Below are positions 52,901-64,000 of a stretch of DNA of 64,000 nucleotides, in pieces. The stretch lies in assembly GCF_932526225.1 (NCBI RefSeq), contig NC_064037.1, forward strand, positions 13,031,703 to 13,095,702, in the 5' to 3' direction. The notes beneath the pieces are model-generated. The model was not told the DNA's origin. It did not search any database and saw only the letters and a program-made list of their open reading frames with translations. The first letter of the stretch is position 1. Each line of letters starts with the position of its first letter. Position numbers and translations under genes: made by a program. The DNA comes from Nematostella vectensis (taxonomy: Eukaryota > Cnidaria > Anthozoa > Actiniaria > Edwardsiidae).

Positions 52901-55900
52901 TTTACAAGTAAGAAAGCAGCAGTATATATTTTTTATAGAAATATTGCCCTGCTAGGAAGATATGGATATTATCTTATGGATATTAGACCAGGCTTTATGC
53001 AACCAGGCCCCCTTGAGTTGACTGCTCCCAGCACTTCACTTTCTATTAGAAACTCCTAGTTTATTAAAAGTTATAACTAACCTGTATCGGGGCTGTTGCG
53101 ATATTAATAATATTAGAAGTAACCCCATGTCAATATAGAGGTCTATTAACACTCAATGGGTAAAGAAAACTAATACAGTAGAGCAGTAGGCAATAAAATA
53201 TATACTTCACGCCCTGGATCCATAATGACAGCCGAGATAGAACTTTAGATAACTTACGTTTGTGCACGTTTGTTCACACACACCGGGGAAGGGTTATTGG
53301 TTATTGCGCCCGTGCTTGTTTGTTGAAGTAATCAATTTTATCAGATTCTTGTACACTTACATGTTGTATTCTCTTGATTTTTCTTTACTTGCTAGCTAGA
53401 TCAAGATTTATATTCAAAAGAATATGATATGAGAGAACTAGTCCTTCCCCCAAATATACACCTATTTCAATAAATAAAGCCGAATGCTTTTTGAGAGGGA
53501 AGGGGTTTTGATATTAAGTATGTAACTTTTAGAATGGGAAAGAAAAGCATAAAAAAATGAAAAAACAAAGCGTGGATTTTTTTTTCTTTTTTTTTTTTGC
53601 TGGGAGGCCACAAGGCCGTTAATCCCAAAAAGTATATCAGAACTGTTTTTTGTTAGTAAAATCTTAAGATTCGCTTGGGTAATAATACTAAAACAATTAT
53701 TCGCCTCAAGCTCAAAGAATATTGCATAATAATCCCTTCGACTTTATCTAGGGGATTATTCGTCGATGGGATTATTAAATGCAATATTTACACTCCAGTG
53801 AATAATCGTTAAATACCAACTTCCCTGATACCATTGATGGAAATACGCATTTTCCTATATCAATTCAGAAAATATCCAGAACTCTTCTCAAAATTTGAAA
53901 CCAATTTCATTAGCTTTTTTTACAAGTAAGAAAGCAGCAGTATATATTTTTTATAGAAATATTGCCCTGCTAGGAAGATATGGATATTATCTTATGGATA
54001 TTAGACCAGGCTTTATGCAACCAGGCCCCCTTGAGTTGACTGCTCCCAGCACTTCACTTTCTATTAGAAACTCCTAGTTTATTAAAAGTTATAACTAACC
54101 TGTATCGGGGCTGTTGCGATATTAATAATATTAGAAGTAACCCCATGTCAATATAGAGGTCTATTAACACTCAATGGGTAAAGAAAACTAATACAGTAGA
54201 GCAGTAGGCAATAAAATATATACTTCACGCCCTGGATCCATAGTGACAGCCGAGATGGAACTTTAGATAACTTACGTTTGTGCACGTTTGTTCACACACA
54301 CCGGGGAAGGTTATTGGTTATTCGTGCTTGTTTGTTGAAGTAATCAATTTTATCAGATTCTTGTACACTTACATGTTGTGTTCTCTTGATTTTTCTTTAC
54401 TTACTAGCTTGATCAAGATTTATATTCAAAAGAATATGATATGAGAGAACTAGTCCTTCCCCCAAATATACACCTATTTCAATAAAGGAAGCCGAATGCT
54501 TTTTGAGAGGGAAGGGGTTTTGATATTAAGTATGTAACTTTTAGAATGGGAGAGAAAAGCATAAAAAAAATGAAAAAAAAGCGTGGATTTTTTTTTTGCT
54601 GGGAGGCCACAATGCCGTTAATCCCAAAAAGTAAATCAGAACTGTTTTTTGTTAGTAAAATCTTAAGATTCGCTTGGGTAATAATACTAAAACAATTATT
54701 CGCCTCAAGCTCAAAGAATATTGCATAATAATCCCCTAGACTTTATCTAGGGTATTATTCGTCGATGGGATTATTAAATGCAATATTTACACTCCAGTGA
54801 ATAATCGTTAAATACCAACTTCCCTGATACCATTGATGGAAATACGCATTTTCCTATATCAATTCAGAAAATATCCAGAACTCTTCTCAAAATTTGAAAC
54901 CAATTTCATTAGCTTTTTTTACAAGTAAGAAAGCAGCAGTATATATTTTTTATAGAAATATTGCCCTGCTAGGAAGATATGGATATTATCTTATGGATAT
55001 TAGACCAGGCTTTATGCAACCAGGCCCCCTTGAGTTGACTGCTCCCAGCACTTCACTTTCTATTAGAAACTCCTAGTTTATTAAAAGTTATAACTAACCT
55101 GTATCGGGGCTGTTGCGATATTAATAATATTAGAAGTAACCCCATGTCAATATAGAGGTCTATTAACACTCAATGGGTAAAGAAAACTAATACAGTAGAG
55201 CAGTAGGCAATAAAATATATATTTCACGCCCTGGATCCATAGTGACAGCCGAGATGGAACTTTAGATAACTTACGTTTGTGCACGTTTGTTCACACACAC
55301 CGGGGAAGGGCTATTGGTTATTGCGCCCGTGCTTGTTTGTTGAAGTAATCAATTTTATCAGATTCTTGTACACTTACATGTTGTGTTCTCTTGATTTTTC
55401 TTTACTTACTAGCTTGATCAAGATTTATATTTAAAAGAATATAATGAGAGAACTAGTCCTTCCCCCAAATATACACCTATTTCAATAAAGGAAGCCGAAT
55501 GTTTTTTGGGAGGGAAGGGGTTTTGATATTAAGTATGTAACTTTTAGAATGGGAGAGAAAAGCATAAAAAAAATGAAAAAAAGCGTGGATTTTTTTTGCT
55601 GGGAGGCCACAAGGCCGTTAAACCTAAAAAGTAAATCAGAACTGTTTTTTGTTAGTAAAATCTTAAGATTCGCTTGGGTAATAATACTAAAACAATTATT
55701 CGCCTCAAGCTCAAAGAATATTGCATAATAATCCCCTCGACTTTATCTGGTGGATTATTCGTCGATTGGATTATTAAATGCAATATTTACACTCCAGTGA
55801 ATAATCCTTAAATACCAACTTCTCTGATACCATTGATGGAAATACGCATTTTCCTATATCAATTCAGAAAATATCCAGAACTCTTCTCAAAATTTGAAAC

Positions 55901-56497
55901 CAATTTCATTACCTTTTTTTTTTACAAGTAAGAAAGCAGCAGTATATATTTTTTATAGAAAATATTGCCCTGCTAGGAAGATATGGATATTATCTTATGG
56001 ATATTAGACCAGGCTTTATGCAACCAGCCCCCCTTGAGTTGACTGCTCCCAGAACTTCACTTTCTATTAGAAACTCCTAGTTTATTAAAAGTTATAACTA
56101 ACCTGTATCGGGGCTGTTGCGATATTAATAATATTAGAAGTAACCCCATGTCAATATAGAGGTCTATTAACACTCAATGGGTAAAGAAAACTAATACAGT
56201 AGAGCAGTAGGCAATAAAATATATACTTCACGCCCTGGATCCATAATGACAGCCGAGATGGAACTTTAGATAACTTACGTTTGTGCACGTTTGTTCACAC
56301 ACACCGGGGAAGGGTTATTGGTTATTGCGCCCGTGCTTGTTTGTTGAAGTAATCAATTTTATCAGATTCTTGTACACTTACATGTTGTGTTCTCTTGATT
56401 TTTCTTTACTTACTAGCTTGATCAAGATTTATATTCAAAAGAATATGATATGAGAGAACTAGTCCTTCCTCCAAATATGCACCTATTTCAATAAAGG
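49941..56497 (+). repeat. Tandem array of roughly 1-kb units (about 6.4)
   Basis: The marker TATTAAAAGTTATAACT recurs at 50054, 51049, 52044, 53062, 54080, 55079 and 56083, so units are 995-1018 bp. A collapsed unit precedes (49941-50050). The two 1018-bp units (52044-54079) are almost identical, the newest duplication. Each unit contains an AT-rich cruciform: AATATTGCATAATAATCCCC... pairing with GGGATTATTAAATGCAATAT. Short frames (for example MDIRPGFMQPGPLELTAPST) recur but shift between units. I see no transposase, rRNA or tRNA. Confidence 0.9.
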
Positions 56498-57349
56498 CTG
56501 TCAGCACGAGCGGCGAATAGCAATTGCCAAATGGAAGTTCTACCACCGAAAGGTGTTTTTGGGTAGTATGTAGTTGTAAAATTAAAGGTGATAAATAAAC
56601 TCAAGCGATGTCAGGACCATTTATTGATTATATATATTATATATATATTGATATTCGTATGTTTTATTTATATTTCTTTAATTTGGAACGAGTATTTTGG
56701 GATCCATGGGTCCTTTCGGTTTTGCACTAAACTTTTTTTTTAAATAGGTGTATATATAACACGTAATTACACCGAACATGACAGATTTTAGCCAAAATAT
56801 TTGGGCTTCATCTTTGCAGCATTTTTTTACTCAAATCTTGAGTTGCAGTTTTTATTGTTGTACAGTTTTTATTGTTGGATTCTTCCGTTTCCGTCTTCTC
56901 TTACGTTCAGTTGATTTTGACACAAACGCAAGAGAAGTACGCAGAAGAGGAAAAGAAAAACCAGGATCGGGTCAATATTTATCAATTTTCAAAACAATTG
57001 CTCTTTTAGTCTTGCGGCTTTACAAAACGTGAAGATGATGTCATAACATACGTGTCCGTTTCACACTGCCAAGTGAAAATAGACCCCTATAATATCTTGT
57101 TGGTTTATTTCAATGTACCAAATATAAGCGGTAACTGAAAATGAAATAAACACTTTTTTCTATAAATCATTTTCAAATTTGTGAACTGTTATGTTTCCGA
57201 GAGGGTCGAAAAGAACGACAAATTCATTCCAAGCGATTTAGGTCATCATAAGAGTTGCGATTGCATTTATATTTGATCACGTGATTAACCAAGACTGTCA
57301 ATGGTGTAAACGAAGAAGATGACGTCATAACATGAGAAGTACAATTACA
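56498..57349. other. Intergenic
   Basis: Between the tandem array and the stop of the DsbA-like gene. AT-rich, with AATAAA on the minus strand at about 57104, a candidate poly(A) signal for that gene. No gene seen. Confidence 0.4.
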
Positions 57350-59855
57350 TCATTTCAAAAGAGGGTCAATGACGTCTTTCCATTGTTGTACCGTCCAGGA
57401 GGAATCCGCTTCCACAGGGATCCCGTTTATAAAGAATGTGGGTGTGCCAGCCACAGTACCTAATGAAAAACAAATATTTTTTTATCAGACAGCAATGCTA
57501 ATTCTTGGTTTTGGCAACAGTGCTGAATAACGTATGCGCATGCGCGTGCTCTGGCGAAAACAAACAAAATCATTAGTGTTGAGTAAAGGTACGAAAGGCT
57601 GACTTCAGTGGCTGTTTGACTAGGTGTACAGCATACCATACTGTACAAAAGATGACAGACTTGTTTGATAATAAGGGAGTCAATGATAGCCTTAGCTTTG
57701 CGCTAGTTTTCTAAGCATTCGCTAAAATGTCACAGTTCGCCGGTAAAAAGGCGCCAAAAACAAAAAGGCTGATTTAACCGCGCGGTACTGGAACTAGTCT
57801 AGTGTTTTTCCGCACTGGCGGTATTGACTGTTCTGCTAAAATGTTTCGTTTGATGTAAACATAAATCTATTGACCTATTTGAGCACGAGCTCTAGGATAA
57901 TCTAACCATGTACGCGCAGTGATCGGGTTTAAAATGATTATGATGGTGCCACAGCGCGAACGTGAATTTTAAGACTAAACTTTGGATTATGACAAAGCCT
58001 TGATTCAAGCCACCCAAAATAATCTTTATAAGGAGTCGAATACCAGTTAATATGTATCGATCTTCTTTTTAAATACTTTTTTGGAATTCATAATTTGTCT
58101 TCCAATGGAAAATATAAGTAAATTTGACGTTGTCAGAAATGGGGTGTTTCTGATTTTTAATGAAAAGCGCGAGCGCATGCTCAAAAATTTAACAATTGGT
58201 ACGTCAAGGCCGACTTACGGAGACAGCCGTGCTTCCATCCTATCCGGGCAGCACCATCCGACTCAGTACCAGTCAGTCCAGTCTTCATGATGTCACTGGG
58301 GACTCCAGCTTTTGGCGCAAGGGACGACACGATACTGGGGATGGAAAAGATTAAAACATCAGAAAGAAAGCAGCAAAGAAAGGTTTGGACACTGGTGGAC
58401 GATAATATGATACACTTTTTTTGTCCAGATGCGTTCTTAAATCCAGAATCAAATAAATTAATTAAATTCTCTTCCTGATATTTCATTGGATATTATATTC
58501 TTATATACACTAAAATTAAAGAACATCGTTAAAACATATTCGGCCTTAAAATGTCCCAAAAATAAGAACGGCCCAGCCTCAACTGAGAATTGTAAGTTCT
58601 TCTTCTGCTTATAATAATTATATTGATGTTGTGATAATGAAAATGACAATGATGATAATAATGACAATGATTGAAATTCATGAATGATTGAAAATTATGT
58701 TGATAATAAAGATATGCTTCTTGGTGCAGATGATAAAAAGTGCTAAGACATATACCCAGCCTCAACTTAAAATATTAGGCATTCTTATAAAAAAAGAGTG
58801 CACTTACTTTAGTATGTCATATCTGTTCTTGTTCATTGTCTGAAAGTTATACAGCTCGCTTTGAAACTTGAACAAGACATCAATCCACGTGAAAACGAGG
58901 CTGCTGTTGTACGAAGCCACCACAGGCACGCTCTGTGTTTATATGAAGAAAAATAAAATAATAAGATTGTGGCTTCGTGCCACAATCATTACTGCGGGGT
59001 ATTTTTATAATACGGTTGAAAAATTGAAAACACGAGAGCATTGTCTTTTTTGTTCAAGCAAAGTCATTTTTCAGCACTGGCTGTCGCCTGCCATATTCAA
59101 GAACACTGTGAGTCTGAACGCAAACATCATGGGGCTGACAGCAAAGAAGAGTAGCCTGGGACGAAGCTACTTTTCTAAGACGGCGGAACGGAGAAGGGGG
59201 GGGGGATTTTTTTTCTTCTAGGGAAGGGTCTGCCGCTTTCTCCTATAAATAAAGAATATGAAAGCCAATCTGATAAACATAATGTAATCTTATTTTATAA
59301 TGTTATATACGTATTCATTGAAGCGTATAGAAAACAATAAAATACCGTGCTTTGCATAACTTGGTATGTATTTTAAAAAAGGTCACCAAAGCAAAAATAG
59401 CCCCACAAAATGCATTTTGAGGCAGTAAGCTTCATTCAAACTAGAATATAACAGCCAATATTACCTGTCTGTGTTTTCCATTACGAATAACAATAATTAC
59501 GAATAACAATAATAATTTATCGTTATAATTCATAAATTCTGATAATTGGCTTCTGACTCACCTGAGCAGCGATGAAAGCATTGGTATGGTACGGCAACGG
59601 GAAAGGCTGCACTAAAACAAGAATCGTGTCAGGCCCGTAGAGCTTGGCTACTTGTTTGATTGTGGGCCATGCTTGTTGGCAATCAGGACAAGTGAGATCC
59701 ACGAATGCCTCCAGATGGATCGGCGCTGTAGGCTTGCCGTTGCCATAAACATATCCTAGTGGCTTTTTGGGTATTGGAACACCTTTGCTGAATGTTGACG
59801 AAGTGGTGAAGAGAAGGCAGAGGGAAAGATGAAGGAATCTGTTTGATGCTGCCAT
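57350..59855 (-). CDS. Secreted DsbA-like thioredoxin-fold protein, 4 exons, 214 aa
   Basis: Exons are 59562-59855, 58808-58932, 58219-58334 and 57350-57459 (645 nt with stop), all with GT donors and AG acceptors (phases 0, 2, 1). Residues 1-24 (MAASNRFLHLSLCLLFTTSS) are a signal peptide. FVDLTCPDCQQAWP gives a CPDC pair (C56, C59) in the position of a thioredoxin-fold active site, and GTPTFFINGI near the C-terminus holds the cis-proline (P185) that closes such sites; the middle exons give the helical insert of DsbA-type folds. It probably acts on disulfides in the secretory pathway or outside the cell, but may be redox-inactive or bind a partner. Small DsbA-like proteins of this kind exist across animals and are mostly uncharacterised. 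It is the only complete gene here free of repeats inside coding exons. Confidence 0.87.
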
Positions 59856-60010
59856 GATTAGCTGAAATGAATGCTTTTTTTGCTTAGTCTGGTTTTGTCA
59901 GTGCTTCGGTTCCGCGTGACTTGCACACTGTGGTCACATTACCAACACATGCTCTGATTATCTGATTATGTAACCATGGGTTTAGATCGGAATTATGCAA
60001 TTCAAACAAA

Positions 60011-60042
<32 letters not shown>

Positions 60043-60598
60043 TGAGCCATAAAGCAGTCCCTTCTCCGGAATCTGACATATTTCACTCGCGATTGTTGTT
60101 ATTCATGACGCAGTCGAAGGACAAAAAATTTAGCAATTACTCAATTAACACGATTATTTTCCACATACAGATGCATGTTTGACCAAAAAGCGAAAATGTT
60201 ATTATTATCTCGTGCTGTCACGCAATGCGCATCAGTCGGGTCCGTCACGCAATGGGCGATTCTCTCAAGCAATAATGTGCAGCAAAAATTAACTTAATAA
60301 TAAACTATAATATTATATTGTATTATATTTGATCTGAAATAATTTTTGAACTAGTAGGTGGTGTTTTTTTTGTCAAATTTTTACCTTCTCGAAATAGTGC
60401 TTGTAGAAATAGCAAAAATACATTCATATCCACCTGAAATGATTAATAAAACTTGAAACGAAGATATTATATTGTCAAATAGCTTCAGATTTTGCTACCC
60501 AGTTTTTATTGATTAAAATAAATAACTTTCATTAAATCCAAGAGGGCGGATCCAAGATGGCGGATCCAAAATGGCGGATACTGATGTCACACAATTAG
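59856..60598. other. 5' flank of the DsbA-like gene
   Basis: Contains a poly-T tract of about 33 bases at 60014-60043, and two adjacent AAGATGGCGGA-like motifs at 60553-60585 before the Penelope-like element. No coding exon seen. Confidence 0.45.
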
Positions 60599-62047
60599 CT
60601 AAAAATTGACACTAACCACTTAAACATTTTATTAACACTCAGCAACCTACCAACAGACTCTCTCCTGGTCACACTCGACGTCTCTAGCCTCTATACTAAT
60701 ATTCCACATAATGATGGCATCAACGCTTGTCACCACTTCCTTCGCACATGTAACACTAACCCCATCCCTGCTGGCACTATTTGTGATTTAATCCGCATGA
60801 TCCTCCAAATGAACAACTTCTCCTTTAATGACAAACACTACCTCCAGAAGCATGGCACCGCAATGGGCACACGCATGGCACCCTCTTTCGCCTGTCTCGT
60901 TCTTGGTCTATTTAAAACCAACGCTTTGCGTGACGCCCCTTACAAACCCCATACGTGGTTAAGATACATCGACGATATTTTTGTTGTATGGACTGAGGGT
61001 CTAGACAAATTGAACGCTTTTGTAGATTATCTTAACAATCTACATCCCACCATTAAATTTACAAGCTCCCACTCCTATAACAATGTACCTTTTCTTGACG
61101 TTAATGTCTCCCTTGTTAATAGTAAAATCGAAACTGACCTCTACTCCAAACCTACTGACAAACACCAACACCTTCTTTTTTCATCTTGCCATCCTCATCA
61201 CACCAAAAAGGCCATCCCCCTCCGTATTCGCCGCATTTGTTCTACAGAAGAAAGCTTTAATAACCGCTGCAATGAACTCACCAACTACCTCCTCAAGCGT
61301 GGCTATAAACCCGCTTTTCTCAAGAGACAAATCCTACGCGTTGCTAACATTTCCCGCATTGACGCCCTACGCCCTAATAATAACAACCACAAAAACTCCC
61401 GTCGCATCCCCTTTGTCACTACCTATAACCCTACACTACCTAACATCAACAACATAATCCGTAGAAACTACAACCTTCTACTCTCGTCTAAGCGATGCCA
61501 TAAGGTTTTCACTGAGCACCCTCTTGTCGCCTTTCGCCGCTCACCTAACCTCCGCGACATCCTCGTTAAAGCCAAGCTACCTTCCGACCGCTCTCCCACC
61601 AACCAACCTCCCGGTGCTTTCCGTTGCGGAAAAAACTGCATAACCGGCCCCTATATTAGAACCGATGGCCTTACAAGCTACACATTTTTCTCAACAGGTG
61701 AAACACGACCTATAATCTCCCACATAACCTGCAATACTAAAAACGTGATTTATATGATTCAATGTAACCGCTGTAACCTTCAATATATTGGGGAAACTAA
61801 ACGCAAATTAAAAGAACGCTTTAATGACCACCGCAGAACTGTAGACTCCCAATCTCGATCCATACCAACCCACGCCGCTGAACACTTCCTAAAACCTAAC
61901 CACTCCGCTTCTGACATAGAGCTCATACCTATTGAAAAAATAAGAAATAACCGCGACTCCATCCGCAAAGCAAGAGAAGCCACACTGATAGCTCGCGCTG
62001 GCACTCTTGAACCCGGTGGCCTCAACCGGCATGAAGAAACCGTTTAG
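60599..62047 (+). CDS. Penelope-like reverse transcriptase with GIY-YIG endonuclease (5'-truncated)
   Basis: The frame is open from 60599; the first ATG is at 60797, but homology starts before it (LVTLDVSSLYTNIPHNDG). RT motifs: GTAMGTRMAPSFACL and YIDD (Y at 60964), as in Penelope-like and telomerase-related enzymes. The C-terminus has the GIY-YIG nuclease: VIYMIQCNRCNLQYIGETKR, then KERFNDHR and a final Glu. Full-length proteins of this group are longer, so the N-terminal region is missing. No stop or frameshift inside, so the part seen is young. It makes target-primed copies of its own RNA when complete. Confidence 0.9.
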   Translation, partial: LKIDTNHLNILLTLSNLPTDSLLVTLDVSSLYTNIPHNDGINACHHFLRTCNTNPIPAGTICDLIRMILQMNNFSFNDKHYLQKHGTAMGTRMAPSFACLVLGLFKTNALRDAPYKPHTWLRYIDDIFVVWTEGLDKLNAFVDYLNNLHPTIKFTSSHSYNNVPFLDVNVSLVNSKIETDLYSKPTDKHQHLLFSSCHPHHTKKAIPLRIRRICSTEESFNNRCNELTNYLLKRGYKPAFLKRQILRVANISRIDALRPNNNNHKNSRRIPFVTTYNPTLPNINNIIRRNYNLLLSSKRCHKVFTEHPLVAFRRSPNLRDILVKAKLPSDRSPTNQPPGAFRCGKNCITGPYIRTDGLTSYTFFSTGETRPIISHITCNTKNVIYMIQCNRCNLQYIGETKRKLKERFNDHRRTVDSQSRSIPTHAAEHFLKPNHSASDIELIPIEKIRNNRDSIRKAREATLIARAGTLEPGGLNRHEETV

Positions 62048-62241
62048 CTACTTAGTAATCCACACCACCCTATTTACCATCTTCCATAAGTCACTCAATT
62101 ACTATTTTTACCTTTTGTTAGTTAATCATCAATGAACTTTGTACTTTGCCACTCAATTACTATTTTTACCTTTTGTTAGTTAATCATCAATGAACTTTGT
62201 ACATATACTAGCTATAACATGCCATTGTAACTCATTTATAA

Positions 62242-62290
62242 CCTGAAGAAGGCAGGTATTGGCCTGCCGAAATATCGTTCTAAAAACATA
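62242..62290 (+). ncRNA. Hammerhead-ribozyme-like core in Penelope-like 3' end
   Basis: CTGAAGA (fits CUGANGA) is followed by a 6-bp helix GGCAGG/CCTGCC with a short loop, then GAAA: the two conserved single-stranded core strings around helix II. Helices I and III and the cleavage site are not convincingly resolved by eye. Penelope-like elements are known to carry hammerhead motifs. Confidence 0.35.
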
Positions 62291-62320
62291 AATCTGCGTT
62301 GTTGTCGACTTTTTCTTTTA

Positions 62321-63141
62321 AACGTTTTTTTTTTAACCAAAAAACGCTGTTTTTTTAAAAAAAACTAACATCTAAATTTGGTAAAATCCTTTTTATATCC
62401 CTCTATTTTAAATAAAGAGTAAAAAAAATTTGGGAAAGATATTTAAATCTAACATATCATATTAGTGAAAATGTAAACGCTAGAACCCCCCCCCCCCCTC
62501 CTCCTACCTCACCCCACTTTAACATCTTATAACAATACACGTACCTGCTGTTATCACAACGGCTTTAGCGCTGTAGATATTTCCTTTAGTTTTCAATCGA
62601 AAATGTCTCCGGGAAAAATCTCGAAAACATGTCCCCCATCTCGTAAGATCCCACCCATTTGCACAAACCGCTCCTGTGACAAACACCATCAATCAGCCCC
62701 CCTCCCCCCCCCCCCCATTGGCGGCCAAAAAGTGGGTCATTTCTTATTAAGTTATCTTCAAATACCAATGCTTTTTCCATATGATACCTATGACTTCGAA
62801 CCCCCCCCCCCCCCCCTCTCGGCCAATCCTGGTAAAGCGCCTAATGTGTTCAGGCATAAAAAGGGTAGTAGCAGGGGTTATGGCAATGGGAGCCCGTGAC
62901 TCTCCCACCCCTCCCCCCCAACCTCCCCAATATTTTCAAATACTATAAGAAAATGAACACTAGTAGAGGGGTGGTTTCTGTATTGTGCCGTATGAAACAT
63001 TTCCAAGAAACACGCAGCCAACGAACAAACCAGAGCGAGAATCCTTTATAGCCAGTCAGTCAGAATTGTTAGTCAGTAAGCATACAGTCACTAAGAATTG
63101 AGTCTTACATGGAGTGCTGTTAGCGTCGATTCGGCTTCCAA
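62321..63141. other. Intergenic with poly-C tracts
   Basis: Runs of about 14-17 C at 62487, 62705 and 62801, and no gene. The frames here are short and low in complexity. Confidence 0.5.
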
Positions 63142-63322
63142 TTAACTAGTGCTCGTCCCTTGTATCGCCTTCCGGTCTTTATCCAAGTAAAGCATAGGAT
63201 ATTTTTTCTTGAGCTGCTCAGAATTCCACTCGAGACATCCTTCGCCGATATCCCTAACATTCTTTGCAATTGTTCGAATATTTTCATATGATGGACCCTC
63301 GAATGAAAGTACACCAACTTTT
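63142..63322 (-). CDS. Last coding exon of an unrecognised gene
   Basis: 181 nt on the minus strand after a TTCAG acceptor (63325-63323), ending at TAA (63144-63142). It encodes VGVLSFEGPSYENIRTIAKN, then VRDIGEGCLEWNSEQLKKKY and PMLYLDKDRKAIQGTSTS. The composition, with conserved-looking Trp, Gly and Cys, and the clean splice acceptor suggest a real exon (entry phase 2). I do not recognise the family. Upstream exons would lie between 63330 and the right edge or beyond. The stretch 63200-63320 fits a compact globular C-terminus. Confidence 0.5.
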
Positions 63323-64000
63323 CTGAATAAAAGGACAGAAGATTTAAGTGTTTTATGCTAAAATCGTTATTCGGGGGTAGTTACATACTCCCTCCTTTTC
63401 ACCTTTTAAAATTCGTGCTTCTGTCCTGATCCCCTTTAATCAGCCAGGCAAACACACCCACACACCACCACCACAGCCACCCCGCTTCATCAATACTACT
63501 GCAACCATCATCATCATTATCAATTTCATTATCAACATAATCATATCTACGCCATACCAATATCAATTTCATAGTCTTCGTGGTCACAAAAGAATCTCCA
63601 ATAGTCACCATCACTATAATTTTCATCATCATCAAAAACATCATTTTCTGATTTGGAACGAGCTAGCGGCAAAAAGTACATTTATTGTGGCTAGTGATGA
63701 TGATTAGTTTTCTTCCCGCCATTTTTTCCACGTCTTTCCATATTTTGTACGACTCTGGCATAAGATCGACGAGAAATCTCTGGTGATGACCGTATCGGAT
63801 AAGTCAAGTTGCGCCATACGAACTACCATATGAGTGAGGGAAAGTTAACTACTGCAGAATAATAGTGATAAACCACTCAGTCGTGTTTGTTCAAGTTTGC
63901 TGGGATAATGTTGTCGGAGGGTGTGTTTTGAGATCAAAGTTTGATCAATAGGGATGCATCGAGCTTCATCCTAAACATTAATACTGTTTTTTTTTTCTCG
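63323..64000. other. Right edge, no exon identified
   Basis: Trinucleotide-rich (ATC/GAT) sequence at about 63500-63650. A minus-strand frame from about 63680 (MYFLPLARSKSEND..., acidic) is a weak candidate only. Confidence 0.3.

Larger units (their letters stand above)
60599..62320 (+). mobile_element. Penelope-like element, 5'-truncated
   Basis: Comprises the ORF fragment, a 58-bp tandem duplication (cactcaattactattttta) at 62092-62207, and a 3' end with CCTGAAGA...GCCGAAA at 62243-62275. Upstream of 60599 there is a stop in frame, so the copy starts inside the RT. Confidence 0.8.

Noticed and set aside
50806-55076. Recurrent 60-79-codon frames in the tandem array
   Set aside because: Start and frame change between units by small indels in homopolymers; conserved only because units are recent copies.
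63520-63690. Acidic 44-codon minus-strand frame
   Set aside because: Largely GAT/AAT low complexity and no splice or homology support.

Overview
The window is animal nuclear DNA, most likely from a cnidarian, probably an anthozoan (sea anemone or coral). The reasons are a small-exon gene with GT-AG introns, moderately AT-rich sequence, many retroelement and DNA-transposon families (Ty3/gypsy, APE-type LINE, CR1-like LINE, Penelope-like, Harbinger- and hAT-like MITEs), and a receptor architecture (leucine-rich repeats, Cys-rich ephrin-receptor-like modules, multipass membrane region) that I associate with cnidarians. The lineage is inferred, not proven.

The backbone is two paralogous genes on the minus strand, head to tail. 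Gene A (49342 down to 20099) can be rebuilt from 31 coding exons with conserved splice signals: a signal peptide, a Cys-rich LRRNT cap, 22 single LRRs each on its own exon (mostly 72 nt, all bounded by phase-2 introns), a Cys-rich stalk, about nine membrane segments and an acidic-then-basic tail. The exon sum is 4437 nt, an open frame of 1478 codons. Gene B starts at 12317 and runs off the left edge; only its signal-peptide, LRRNT and first LRR exons are inside. Both genes share a 5' non-coding exon and promoter-like region. Gene B also holds an internal duplication with a dead second copy of its signal exon.

Between gene B's promoter and the end of gene A lies a young Ty3/gypsy element (15133-19680) with identical 182-bp LTRs, a 5-bp target duplication and one intact 1351-aa Gag-Pol frame. 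The introns of both LRR genes are packed with repeats. They hold a family of about 3.2-kb non-autonomous elements (called Y here; one copy nested inside another, and two copies with an insertion-free paralogous site), a full-length APE LINE (39607-43047), a 5'-truncated CR1-like LINE, a 42-bp minisatellite built from a splice-donor junction, a G-rich 28-bp minisatellite and a (CCAG)n tract.

Right of gene A lie a tandem array of six to seven roughly 1-kb units (49941-56497), a complete four-exon minus-strand gene for a secreted thioredoxin-fold (DsbA-like) protein of 214 aa (57350-59855), a 5'-truncated Penelope-like element with GIY-YIG endonuclease (60599-62047), and the last coding exon of an unrecognised minus-strand gene (63142-63322).

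Nothing suggests an operon, CRISPR array or prokaryotic gene. The strongest leads are the LRR/multipass receptor pair, the splice-donor minisatellite next to an LRR exon, the LRR exon with a broken donor, and the Y element family.
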